In this document: in pieces, positions 25,301 to 37,200 of the stretch
Layout of the letters: each line of letters starts with the position of its first letter
Numbering within the stretch: position 1 is the first letter of the stretch
Origin: Yamagishiella unicocca
Lineage: Eukaryota > Chlorophyta > Chlorophyceae > Chlamydomonadales > Volvocaceae
Length of the DNA: 64,000 nucleotides
Reading direction: 5' to 3'
NCBI GenBank assembly: GCA_003116995.1
Contig: BDSL01000145.1
Span: forward strand, 1-64,000
Notes under the pieces: generated by a model
What the model saw: only the letters and a program-made list of their open reading frames with translations
Database searches by the model: none
What the model was told of the DNA's origin: nothing
Translations under genes and position numbers: made by a program

Positions 25301-25660
25301 CGTAGGCGGTGGAGGCAGCGGCGGAGGAGGAGGCGGCGGCGGTGGAGGCGGCGGAGGTGGCGACGGAGGAGGCGGCATTGGAGGAGGAAGCGGCGGCGGC
25401 TGTGGCGGCGGAGGCAACTGCGGCGGCATCGGAGGCGGAGGCGGTGGAGGCAGCGGCGGAGGAGGAGGCGGCGGCGGAGTTGGCGGAGGCGGCGACGGAG
25501 GAGGCGGAGGCGGAGGAGGCGGCATCGGAGGCGGAGGCGCAGACGGCGGAGGAGGAGGAAGCGGAGGCGGCTGTGGCTGCGGCGGAGGCGGCGGTGGTGG
25601 CAGCGACGGCCGCGGCCGTGGCGGCGGCGGCGGCGGCGGTGGAGGCAGGAGGACTGTGAC
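22363..25660 (+). repeat. GGC/GGA trinucleotide-type minisatellite
   Basis: About 3.3 kb of GGCGGAGGC-type repeat in which almost every third step is GG-purine/pyrimidine. Longer phrases recur, such as GGCGGTATCGGAGG runs near 23,080-23,180, 23,860-24,010 and 24,290-24,400, and a roughly 800-bp block (22,550-23,220) repeated from about 23,340. All frames are open for hundreds of codons (poly-Gly, Ala/Glu or Arg-rich), so open frames carry no weight here. Confidence 0.93.
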
Positions 25661-25931
25661 CGGGGAGGTGGAGGTTGAGGATGGACGAGGAAAGGCGAAT
25701 GAAGCTCTGTCAAGGACTGCTGGCAAAACTAACTAGGCTGAGCTCAGTACCGATACCGACCCGAGCACCCCAGACAGTGGAAAGCGGAAAATCTTTATGT
25801 GGGTCCACATCACGAAGTCAGGACCTTGGGGATCAACGGCGCACTGCTTGGTTGTTGGACAGCCAAGAAGTTCACGCTGAGCTGACGAGCGACAGCCGCA
25901 AACTAACAAAACTACGGCTCAACAACGCGGT

Positions 25932-26540
25932 ATAAGACATGATCTTGGGAGGAATTTGACGCTGATGCATTTGGGAGTTGCGCTTGAAATTTGTTGGATT
26001 ATGAAAGTTCCGCTCCATTGAGAAAGCAGGCTGCACGTCGTGTGGACGACGGTAGCTATGGCGTACATATATGTACCTGCAGGAAGTAATGAGTGAGTCA
26101 GCTGTTTTCAACAGAAACAGAAGCAGGGAGTGCTGAAGGACGGTTAGACGAGCCTTGCCTGACGAGCGAAAACGCAAGCTACAAAACGATGCGGTAACAT
26201 GACGAGAACTTGAGGGGAAGTTGAAATTGACGCATTGAGGATTTCCGCTTGAACTAGTTGGATTGAGGAAGTTCCGCTTCATGGAGAAAGCGTGCTGCAC
26301 GTCGCGTAGACACACGACCGTAGCAATGGCGTACATACCCTGTACCTGCAGAGACTACTGAACGCGTAAGATGTCGTCAACAGAACCACCACTAGCAAAG
26401 GCTGAAGGCCTGTTTGCAATTACAATGACGTCAGCGAAACGGCAATTACAATATCGTATCATATCGAACAATGCCGGTATATGACGGACCTTAAGAGGAA
26501 CTTGAGACTGATGCATTGGGGACCCACTGGCTTTGGGAAG
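25932..26540. repeat. Diverged tandem repeat, three copies of about 260-280 bp
   Basis: Related text begins at about 25,932, 26,191 and 26,472: a TATGACATGA-like start, then GGAAnTTGA, GATGCATTG or GACGCATTG, then TTCCGCTTGAA and GAGAAAGCnnGCTGCACGTCG. The first two copies align over most of their length, including a GGCGTACATA...TGTACCTGCAG block; the third is cut short. No coding function is visible. Confidence 0.6.
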
Positions 26541-27081
26541 TAGCTACCCCACATTGTGCAGGATCCGACTGCGTAGAAGGGCCCACGTCGAACAAAGCGC
26601 GCCTGCGTCCGCCAAAACTCCACGATGCCATGTTGCCTTCATAAGGGTCTTGGAGGAATCCTATTGTATCTCGGAGGCCGGTCAGTGCGGAAACAGCAAT
26701 CAGCGTTCTGGCAAAATCCAAGGTGCTATTACTATCAAACACAGTTCATCCAATCATAGCAGAAGCCTGTTATTCAGTGTCTGCAGCAGTAAACAGATGC
26801 AGAGGTATGTTACTTGCATCCAGGGCAGATGCCCAGTTGGGATCTTGTTGCGACCGTACGACGTTTGCCACGAAAAGATTCTCAGGGGCTAACGGCTTAT
26901 TGCCGTGGACTTCAGAATGGATAACTACGCGATTCCTAGTACTCTGTCCCACCACGCAGTCTTTGACAGAACAATTACGCAACGAGCCGGTATGACGTGC
27001 ATTCTGCATGCCTGTGCCACAAACACCATGCCGCCTGCCGAAAAGCGTCTTCATCGGGGACCCACTGCGACACCGAGGCAA
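26490..27081 (-). pseudogene. Possible decayed coding fragment, unknown
   Basis: Two adjacent minus-strand frames (27,081-26,770 and 26,742-26,491) have balanced, non-repetitive composition, with segments such as VVRSQQDPNWASALDASN and LDFARTLIAVSALTGLRD. They are separated by a stop and a frame change. No family is recognised. The plus strand of the same DNA also carries open frames, so this could be chance in moderately GC-rich DNA. An intron joining the two frames was looked for, but no convincing splice pair was found. Confidence 0.15.
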
Positions 27082-27141
27082 GTTTGGGTAACGCGGACTG
27101 ACTGTCGACTCCCGACCGAACGAAAGAATTATGATGAAGCG

Positions 27142-27820
27142 GACGATACTGACGTCCAGGCAGCGACCGCGGGATCATCGTCGGCTTGGCGAGCAGAGCT
27201 GTTGGCCCGACGGCTGTGGCTGCAGCCCGGCAAAAGGGGGCCCGCGGCATGCAGTTTGTAAGGGGTGGTGATGGCACCCTTGTATGTACGGGTTTCCAGG
27301 TTTCCAGGTTTAGAGGGCGAGGACAGGTACCATACACCGGGGGAGGGGTGAAGCGCCCCAGCTAGGTTCCTTTTCCTGGGTTCATTAAGTATCAACCGGC
27401 TTTCTCGCCATCCATCAGGCAACTGCAGACCACGCTGGGCAGGTGAGTCCCCCGGACATGGCCAGGTGAGTCCCCCGGACATGTCTGGCATCTAGAACCT
27501 GTTTAACTTGTATGCTTCTTTGGCGACTGTTAGCCTGCATTAGCTGCCGTTTGTGTCGCCACTGCGGTTTCTCACTAGTAAGCCAGCGCGGTTCAAGCCA
27601 TGCACCAGCAACAGACGCACACTGGTGCGAATCGATAATGTATCTTCTTTCCAAGGTACCAACCTGTATTTGGGCTGGGCTGGGACGTCGCCAGGCATCA
27701 GTGCATCCCGCATCACCATTTCCCCATTCGCCCTCCCCCAGTTCTCTGTTCTGCGCTCCACGCTATATATAGCACGTCAGTTTCTTTTTCTTCCCTGAAC
27801 CACCGTCGACGAGTCAGCTT
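27142..27820. other. No gene seen; short tandem duplication
   Basis: No convincing coding sequence. A 23-bp unit (CAGGTGAGTCCCCCGGACATG plus GC) is duplicated at 27,440-27,483, and TTTCCAGG is repeated near 27,296-27,310. A loosely similar phrase (CAGGTGGGTCCTCCGG, then a GGCATTTAG stretch) recurs at about 29,445-29,475, hinting at an old duplicated element. Confidence 0.4.
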
Positions 27821-29176
27821 TTGCGGCATCAACCCAAGTCCAGTAGCATGCATGCGTGCGTCCAGGTGTCCAAAGTTATGCACCAACTACACTTCCCATT
27901 TCGAGATACCACTTATTTTCTATCACCCACCTCGCCAGGCCGTGCATGTCGATTAACAAGCTGTCTCTCTACCACCAATCCTTCCCCACCTGCGCTGCTC
28001 CCCCTACAGTATGCGTGTGTTGACCTATGCACGGGTATCTCCTCAACTCAGCGGCCCACCTGCTCGTGGGTGAGCTGGACTGCTGGGCATCTCTCCGAGT
28101 CAATCTATCATGCACCATCACCTCCCGCGGACCCACCCGGCTCCTGCTGCCCCCACCATCGCCCGCCCACCTTTACCCCCCGCCTTACCTTGCCCCGACA
28201 TCCCCGCCCCCCCAACCCCAGCCGCCCCCACCCCCACCACCCCCCGCTCCCCCTACCTGGCGCCGTCCACCCCATCCCTCCCCCTGTCGCTCCCGCCGCT
28301 GGCCCCCACCCGCGCCCCTGCATGCCCCGCCGGCGCCTCTCTGTTCTATCTACCACCACTGCCCGCCCGCCATGCATGTGGGCCCTTGCTTCTTCTCTTC
28401 CACAACTTCCTACTGGCCCTGTGGCAGCTCTCCTACACCTGCGCTCCCGCCCCCACCGACCACCCCCAACCCACAACCTGCCGCCATCGCGCCAGCAGCC
28501 GCTGCTGACCCCGCCCAACACACCGACCTCAGCCTCACCGCCCCCTCCCCGCCGCCACCAAGCAACATCCCCAGCCCTGCCGCCGCCCCCGCCCCCAACA
28601 TTCAGCTCTGGGATGCCACCCACCCCGGATTCACACCCTGGTACTCCCTCTCCTCCGCAGTGGCCGCCGTCAACCTCGGTTTATACTTTTAATGCCAGCC
28701 AGTCATCAACCCTCCATCTCCTTCCCCCACAACCTTATGATTTCACCCGCCTTTACACCAACATCCGTCCCCCACGACCTCCGTCCTCGCCCACGACCTT
28801 CTCCACCCTCATTGCAGCCGCCGTCACTCACACCTTGACAGACCAAGCAACCCCAAGCAACCCCACTGCCTTTCATGCATCATCGTCGCCACCACCCTCT
28901 ACCACCATAAGCCCGACAAAACCCCCGCCGCCGCGTCACCCTCACCCTCACTCCGCCCCAGCAGCACCCTACCTTGCTTACAAACGTGTGGGTGATACCA
29001 TTATTACTATGTCACCTTCGCCCTCCCTGACTTCGACACCCGCCCTCTTCGATACACTACTCCTCGCCTCTATCTACCTTCATCGTCTTCGGACCCGCCA
29101 CCCTCGTGCGTGCAGCAGACCTGAAGTATCCCCATGGGCATCTCTGCCCCCCCCGACAGCCTTCACAGTTTTATGA
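27821..29176 (+). other. C-rich region with overlapping Pro/Ser/Thr-rich frames, coding status doubtful
   Basis: A 451-codon frame and two shorter overlapping frames span a C-rich stretch. Composition is Pro, Ser, Thr and His-rich with no recognisable domain, signal peptide or membrane segment. Short pieces that look more protein-like are scattered over different frames (for example LLLLFHNFLLALWQLSY near 28,390 and WDATHPGFTPWYSLSS near 28,610), which would fit a frame-broken old gene or transposon. Equally, scarcity of G and A in this DNA removes stop codons. I do not recognise a family and lean to non-coding or decayed. Confidence 0.2.
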
Positions 29177-31150
29177 CTAATACATCCCCACACTTTTACA
29201 ACCCAGTCGCTCCTCCGCGCGTCCAGCCGTACTATCTCGCGCCGTACCCCGCCGGCCATGCATATCCGGCGGACCGACCGTCAACTCCTTCTCTTTCACC
29301 ACGCCACCTCAGACTCTTCGTTGTTTTGGCCCCTACCTGTACCTCCGCTAAACTGTCTCCCGTCTGCCCTAACACTTCTCGCCATTACCCCTCACGCATG
29401 TTTCGCGATGACGGACGGACGTCGCTAACTGCCTTCAGCTCTGGTCAGGTGGGTCCTCCGGCCGCGTTCGGCATTTAGACTTTGTATGTCTTCGTTGTCT
29501 GTTTTATTTTGCCGCTGTGCGCGTGCGTTTGCGACCCTTGCTGTTACCGCGCGCGGTTTCCCAAACGGCACGGCGGCGCGGTTCAAGACACGGGACGGTC
29601 CAGGACGTTCGCTGCTGGCATCTCACGCCGCGCGCTATGTGTAACAACGGTCGGTATCCGGGCAGGGCGCCGGGCTGCACCGCCACTCGCCTCGCCGCGC
29701 CCAATTCCGCCCACCCGTTTCTCCGTCCCTATGGCAGCCAACTCATGGTTACTATGGTAGTTAGGTACATCGGTAAGGATCGTTACCCCTCCGGCGTAGT
29801 TAGACGATGGTTACGATAGCCGTTCCCTGACTATGATGGAGGGTAACTACCATAGGTGGAGCTGACAATGGTAGGGGGTAACCATCCTGTATTTTACATA
29901 ACTACCGTAGTAATGACCGCGCGCGCGGTAACCATCATTGTGACGCTCATCACAAGCAAATATTCTCCCGTCCTTGTACACGCACGGGTTTCGTCGCCAG
30001 CCCCGGCCAAGTCCATTGTGCCCTTACGGCGGATTGCGGTTGCGACAGGTGGGCTGCACCATGCATGCATCGCGCGCCATCAGCAGACGTACAGAGGGGC
30101 TGCAGGGAGGCGCGCCAATTTCCCATGCTGGCCCTTTATTCAACGTTGCATTAGGACACGGCAGTAGTCAAATACACAGGGTTTAAAGCATTCCTTCAGT
30201 TGCTTGGCGTGTGAGATGCTACTCACATAAAAAGGCAAGATGAAAGTGCTGTAGCCAGGGCAACAACAAAAGGGCATCCATTATTTACTACGGAGTGAGA
30301 TGACATATACAGGTGCATGAGTGATCAGGATTTGTCCCTAGCAGGATTGGTGCCATAGCAACCTTTTGCGGTACCATATGCAGAAAGAGTTTACAACAAA
30401 CTCTTTTAACTAAGTTCTTCTTGCCTAGCATGATGGTGCTATAGGTTTAGGATACATGGATTGTCATTTTGCATACCGGTACGGGTATTGTTGCCTGAAC
30501 TTCCTATTGTACTGCTTGCTGCGCTCTGCCATTATACCTTATGTTTAGTTCAGAGCTAAGTAGTGTACTTGATGACTAAGCTCGGGAAAGGGAAGACGGA
30601 TTATGGCAGCAACGGACGCGTGTAGATGTCAACAACCAGGAGGGCCCAGTGGTGGATACATTGTGGGAAGTTCACCCCGCTATCGTGGCAACTGTCATCC
30701 AACACCATCGGTCCTACCAGGTCAGGTATCCGCGCAAGGCCGACAACGCAGGAGGTCGTACGTCGGTATGTAGACGAAGCTTGGATCGGCTGGCAGCGTT
30801 AGCCCATGCGAATCGCGTCTGTCGGGTCGTAGATCAGACCCACTAGTACGATGCGTATTGGATGACGCGGGGACAACAGGACAACAGGCTGCGTAAACCT
30901 CAACCTACTCGTCTCGGTTAATCACGGGCTGCACCACTCTCGCTTATCCTAAACCCCAACTCCTAACCCAGCCTGTCACCTGTCGACCTGCTGGGAGCAG
31001 TATGCCTATGCCCCACCCGCGTACGAGTCTGCCGCAGAGGGATTCCGTGAAGGTCGCCTATGTACGCCCGATGGGGCGTAACCTTCACCCCGCGGCCCGT
31101 TCGGTTTAGCCATTTGCTTGCGCAGCTCCCGCGCGCCTTTATAACACACT
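29177..31150. other. No gene recognised; cluster of GGTAAC-type motifs
   Basis: No supported gene. Between 29,745 and 29,945 there are repeated short motifs in both orientations (ATGGTTAC, GGTAACTACC, GGGTAACCATC, CGCGGTAACCATC), forming overlapping short inverted repeats. The rest, including a 65-codon frame at 30,649-30,846, shows nothing I can assign. Confidence 0.35.
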
Positions 31151-31212
31151 CTTACTCCTGTGCGAGCTTCCCGCGTCCTCCCCCTTCTCTCAACCCCCGC
31201 TTCCGGCTGCAG

Positions 31213-34200
31213 AGGCCTTCGGCCGGCGGCTGCACGGCCTGTACCTGCTTAGCGTCAAGAAGCTTAACGCCCTCGAACTCAAGCGCGTCAAGCTGCTGGC
31301 TGCGTACGTTGCGTCCCGGGCGGCAGCGATCACCGGGACCTCAGTGGTGTCGATCAGAGACGGCGGCGGCTTGGCATCCTACAGCAGGGAGTCAAAGAGG
31401 GGGATCGGATCGATAGGCTGCAGCCCTGAGGCAGAGCAGTCACAGCTGCTGCAACCCGTGCGTCAGTTTCCATCCGCAGGGTGCAGGGACACCGACTGGC
31501 GCGCGTTGGTCTCCGGGGCGCCCAGGCCATCCACCAGGCGCCGCTATTGCCGCAAGCCGATGCTTGGGGGTACTACGACAGCATCATAAACATCGTGGAC
31601 AGGGCCGCGGTAAGCAGTGATTGGGCTGAGGGGGGTTTAGTGGTGTACTGGTGGGAGGGCGGGGGGTTACATGAAAGAACCGGTAACTCGACTTGGGAGT
31701 GTAGTGAGTGCTTAGCCTTCGGACATGCGCGCGGGGCGGGGGGCGAATGGTTTGGGTACTGTTTGGGCTCAGGAGGGGTGCGGGCGGCTTACTTGGCGCA
31801 GCGGGCAGCGGAGCGGCTGAGGCCGGGTGGCAGTCCGGTGCGGTGGGGGTTGGCAAGTCGAGGGGGATGTTCGAGCGGTTAGGTTGCAAGTGCAGGCGAT
31901 GACCTTGACCCCCCTACGCTGCCCCCTATCCTCTCGTCTTTAGGGCATGGTCCTGCCTGAGCTCATGTCTGGGTTTCTCACCCCTAACCTTCCCTTCGTG
32001 AATGCGACCCGTGGCTCTGGGCGTAGATGAAGCTCTTCCGCCTGACGCCTTGTCAGCTGGAAGCACAGGAGGGCTTTCAACCGCATCCAGTGCAGCCAGC
32101 TAGTGCGGACGTGCAACCAGCATCCAGTGCATCCAGCTAGTGCGGACGGCGGAAGCACCGGACAGCTTCACGTGAGTGGGAAGAAAAGGGCGGGGTGGGA
32201 GGAGAGCGACGGGTTTGCAGAAACCGAGGGGGGGGGGACGGAGAGCGGGAAGGAAAGAACAGGGTGAACGGGAAGGGAGGGGAAGGTTTCGTGTGTGCAG
32301 CCTTGTTCCCGATGGTCGATGTCTTAGCTGCAACCGGTGTGTAATCCGCCCTTCCAACCTGGAAGACCTTTGCCTACCCCGACCCCTGCTCGCCACGCCC
32401 TCTCCTGCCCCGGCCCGCAGGGCCTCCGACGTGCCCACGCCAACAGCCAGGAGCTGACCAAGAGCCGCGAGTTCCACACCACGACCTGTTTCATTCAGTC
32501 CCTCCAGGTGGGAGTGGGGGAGGTCAGCGGACTGGGAGGTTGCAAGGAAACCCCGTGTAGAAATAGAAGACCGTTTAGGACAGCCGTTTCGAGATGCATA
32601 CTGGAGAACTTGGTGGGGGAGCCTCGCTGACTGTGGCTTTGTCCGGCGGGTCCGATGCCCCCTGACCGCCGACGAACCCAGCGCCAGCAAAACCCCGTGG
32701 GCTGGCACATGGGGAGGAAGGAAGGAAATGGAAATCGAGGGGGCCTCGGACGGTGGGTAGGTGGGTTTGTGCTCGTACCACGGACCAGCGGATCCATGCC
32801 TGTTGGGGAGAGACGCAGAGTGGGGGAGCCAGGGGGGAAAGGCACGGAGGGTTGTACGACATGGGTTGTGTAAATGGCGCTTAGTCTTCGGACACATGGT
32901 TGTGGACGGATGCTGGAGCACTTGGAGTGAATGTCGAGAGACCTGTGGAGGTGGCCCGTCGGCGGCCGGTTAAAGGAAAAGAAATAACTGATGTGCGTTA
33001 GCATGTGAAGCGTAAGACGGAGAACCGGGTTGGCGGAGGTGACATGGTGCAGCGAGACGCGGTGAAGCCCTGTTCCGCAGTACTGGTCATAGGTGTCGGC
33101 GCATTCTTTGGACAGGCTGAGGCCTTCGACGCGACGTGCATGATAGTATAAGACTGGGACCTCCGCCAGGAGGTCGTGGAGTCGCGTGACGAGGCGGGGC
33201 CGGGAGTAGCTTTGGGCGTGGAGTTCTTCAAGGACCAGGGCGATCTCGCGGCAAACGTTGTGGGGGGGCCCAGGAAGGGGCCACAGGGGCATTGTCTCGT
33301 AGGTCTCTGAGAGCCATACATCGGTGGCGCGGGGTGGGTGCTGGGCTGGTCGGGGGGGCACGTTAAGGATAGGGGCTGCTGCGGCCGACATGCGCGGCCA
33401 CGGCCAGTACGGCACTCTGGCACGCCGCTGACCCAGCAATACCCCAACCCCCCAGGTGCCTGTTCCGTGTGCACATCGGAGCGCTGCCGTACAGCCTTCA
33501 GTCGTCAAGCACCACCGGGACGCGTTGCCGCCACAGATCTGAACCCCCAGGTAGGGCAGCAAGCGGGCAGAGGAGGGAGGGGAAGAGGAGCCGGTAAGCC
33601 GACAAAGGAGAGGGGGGAGCGTGGGGTCGGGGAAAGGAAGGGAGGGGAGGAGGAAACGCAAGGTCGGGCAGGGAAGGAGAGCGCGCTAGGACAGGGAGGG
33701 GAGGAGGGAACGCAAGGTCGGGGAGGAGGGAGCGGGGCTGGGAACGGGAGGAGGGAGCGCGAGGTCGGGGAGGAGAGGAGGGAGCGCGAGAGGAAGGAGG
33801 GGAGGAGGAAGCGCGAGGGGGTGGCGTGAAAACCTTTCACGCGACAGCGACAGGATAGTAGGCGCAAGGGGGGAGGGGAGCGTGGGGAGCGTGAGGTTGG
33901 AGAGGGGAGGAGAGAGCGCGGGGGAGGGTTACAAAAAATGACCGGTTACTTGACAGGGGAAGTGTAGCTGGTGCGCGAGGGAGTAAAGGGGGGAGCGTGA
34001 TGTGGGGGGGAGAAGGAGGGAGCGCGAGGGCAGGGAGTGTAGGGCGGGAACGCGCGGTCGGCAAGGCGGGGAAGTAGCCTGTAAGGGCGGGGCTGGTAGC
34101 TGCCTTCCGAAGCGCTGTGGTCGGTAGGGCTGCATTGGTGAGTAGTGCAGGTGCAGGAGGTGGTGCAGACCAAAATGCTTAGGACGCAGGCGGCGGCTCT

Positions 34201-37200
34201 GTCCTTCGCATCCGCTTGTTCGTTCTCGTGCAACCCAGGTGTTTGGCCCTAACCTCCCCGCTACTGCCGCCGCAGGTCATCAACCTGCACTACTGCAGGC
34301 CGTACTTCGTGGCGCCCAGGGAGGCACTTCCCGAGGTGCGGGGGGGCGGGGAGGCGAGGACGGGGGGGCCGGGGCGCGATGCCGGGCAGAGCCGGGAGGT
34401 GGCGGTGTCCTTGTGTCCCCGCGAGCGCACCGTGTGGAGCGGGGGGCGCGGAGGGCGGGAGACGCTGGATGTGGGGCCGTTGAGAAAGGGACACAGCCGC
34501 AGCTGCAGCATCCGTACAAAATGCTGCGTACCATGCACCCAGGACTTGGAAACAAACCCTATGTCGGCACTGCACAGCGAAACCGAGACATTTGAATTTC
34601 ATCTCGGAGGACTGCGTTATAAGGCCGGAGGTCGAGGGTCGCCCCCGGACCTCTGTATGATTTAGGCGGTGGACAATGGTCGGCCGGCCCATGGGACTTT
34701 GCGCCAGCCCAGAGATCCTCGCGCTGCTGCTGGAGGCGGCCAATGGTATTTCACGGCAACATGTTTACATGGTTTGTTTGGGCCCCGGCTGTCCGTGTAT
34801 ACACCTCCTGCCCCAGCTCGCCGGCCCACACACCCCATTCCCCCCGGCCCTGCCGCAGTCCGCGACTGGCAGGTGATCAAGGACTGGAACCGGGCCACGT
34901 GCCTCGGCCTGGTGGCGCGGAACGACCCAGGGGTCGCTGTCGGCACCATGGGTCCGGGCCACGCCCTGGACGCCTGCCTGGCGGTCGTACTGGGCCACAA
35001 GGACACCATGCGGGGGCCTTCGTGTATGACGGCATGCAGGGTGAGCGGAGGAGCGGCGGGAGGGGGGACGGGGCGCCAAGTGCCGCGGAGGCGGCGTTGG
35101 GGGTCGGCGGGGCTCAGCAGGGCAGCGGCTTGGTCGGCTGTCATTGCAGCTATGTACCGCAGCACTGCGTCAACGACCATCTCCAAGGTTTGGGGGCCTG
35201 GGCGTCGGGACCTGTTGCACTTGGACGGGGCCGCGCCTCGAAGCCAGTAGGGGGGCACGTACTGCCGTGTGCGCGTACATGTTCCAATTGTATGGCTGCA
35301 TGTGTAGGTGCAAGGATCAGCTGCATGCCGCTCTCACGGATCTGGCTGGACCTGGTCTTCCTGCCGGCCCCCACCTGGCACCATCTGGCACCACCTGGTG
35401 CCCACCCCCCAGGAGACGCCACCGGCCTACCCAGCACGTCGCCAAGCTTGCGTATGCTCGCAGCCTTTGTGTGGTGGTGGACGAGATGGGGCGGTGGGGG
35501 CGGGCGATGTGTTTATTTGGACAAGTGCGACCTGATGGAGGCACTGACCAGGCTGGCGGAGGAGCTGGCGCCGCCGCCACTGGAGGAGGTGGGCGCCGAG
35601 GGGGGAGGAAGGGGGGAGGCAGGGGGAGGGGGGAGGAGGAGGGGGAGGAGGAGGGGAGGAAGGAGGAGGGGGCAGGAGGAGGGGAGGAAGGAGGAGGGGG
35701 AGGAGGAGGGGAGGAAGGAGGAGGGGGGAGGAGGAGGGGAGGAAGGAGGAGGGGAGGAAGGAGGAGGGGGGAGGAGGAGGGGAGGAAGGAGGAGGGGGAG
35801 GAGGAGAGGAGGAAGGAGGAGGGGGAGGAGGAGGAGGAGGAGGAGGAGGAGGAGGGGAGGAAGGAGGAGGGGGGAGGAGGAGGGGAGGAAGGAGGAGGGG
35901 GGAGGAGGAGGGGAGGAAAGGAGGAGGGGGGAGGAGAAGGGGAGGAAGGAGGAGGGGGGAGGAGGGGGGAAGTGGCATAAAGACCGGTTATACGACATAG
36001 GAGAGGGAGGGGGAGGAGGAGGGAGGAGGGAGGAAGAGGGGAGGAAGGGAGGAGGAAGGGAAGGAGGAGGGGGTGGACGAGGGGGGGGGATAACACGGCG
36101 ATCAGCAGCTGTCGGGGTACAGGCCGCAGGGGAGGAACCGAAAGGGGGGTACGCTCTGGAGGGAGAGGGGGCCGGAAGGATGAGGAATGGAAGCGCTGTG
36201 AGGTGGGGCGGGAGTCCATGATCGCTGCTGGAAGTGGCGCCTTGCTGCGGGGGGGGGGGACGAGGGTCCTCTGGAAGCCGCCGCGGGGACGACTGTCCTC
36301 ATCACCGCCTTACCACCGCCGGTTCCCCTCTCCCCCCCTGTAGCGGAGGGTATGCGCGAGGCGGGCGTGACCGGCAGGGAGCTGAGGACGGCGCTGCAGC
36401 ACCCCTGGAGCTACTACTGCGACGAGGTAGGCGGGAGGGGTGGGGTGAGGCAGGGGACATGCTGGTGGAAGTGAGGCTCGGGAGTCCGGAGGTGGTGGGC
36501 GTGTCGAACCCACGTGTCACCAAACGACTGCGTGGCGCGGCGGTTCGTAACGGGACGTGGCGGTACGGTAGGAGTACCCTGTCCAGTGCTGATACCGTGT
36601 TGGGTGCGCTAGCCTGCCTGGTCGGGCGGCTATGGGTGATGGGGCACCCCGAGGGGGTGACGCTCTGCAGCTGCTCCCCAGTCAGCAGCCCTGCCCCGCA
36701 CGCCGGTCGTTGCCCCTGGTGCTGCCGCCACCGGCTCGCTGCCGACTTCGGTTCACCGGCCGCACGGCTATCTTGGTGGCAGCAGCCCAGGATGGATCAG
36801 CGGGGTGAACGTCGCACCTGGGGGGTGGGCCGGGGGTGCAACGGCGTAAGCCATCACGTCATAGGGCCCTCATGCCAACGTGCCCACGGCACTCCCACGG
36901 TATCCTTCACCCCTCATGTCCTCCTCTCCGTTGCTCCTGCGGCACATCACCCCGTCTGCTCTCAAGCACCGCATGATCCCCGCTGCTCCCCTCCCTCGCT
37001 CCCCTTCACCCCTGGGACCATATGGAGCACGGTGGCCTGTACGGCGGCAACAGCAGGTCGCAGCTCTCCGGGGGCTCCGCGGGTGGGGCCGTTGTCCGCG
37101 CTCCGACCGGCCGCCTCTGAGCTGGCTGTCGCTGCCGCGGCTGTCCTTCCAGCTGGAGGCGCTGTTGGACCTCATGTTCGGGAGGCTGCGGCAGCACTGG

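Noticed and set aside
32495..33661. Whole 388-codon minus frame as one gene
   Set aside because: The two ends are Pro/Ser-rich readings of purine-rich minisatellite and of presumed plus-strand exon DNA. Only the middle part was kept, at low confidence.
35427..36219. Minus-strand Ser/Pro/Leu-rich frames
   Set aside because: They are the complement of the GGGGAGGA polypurine tract.
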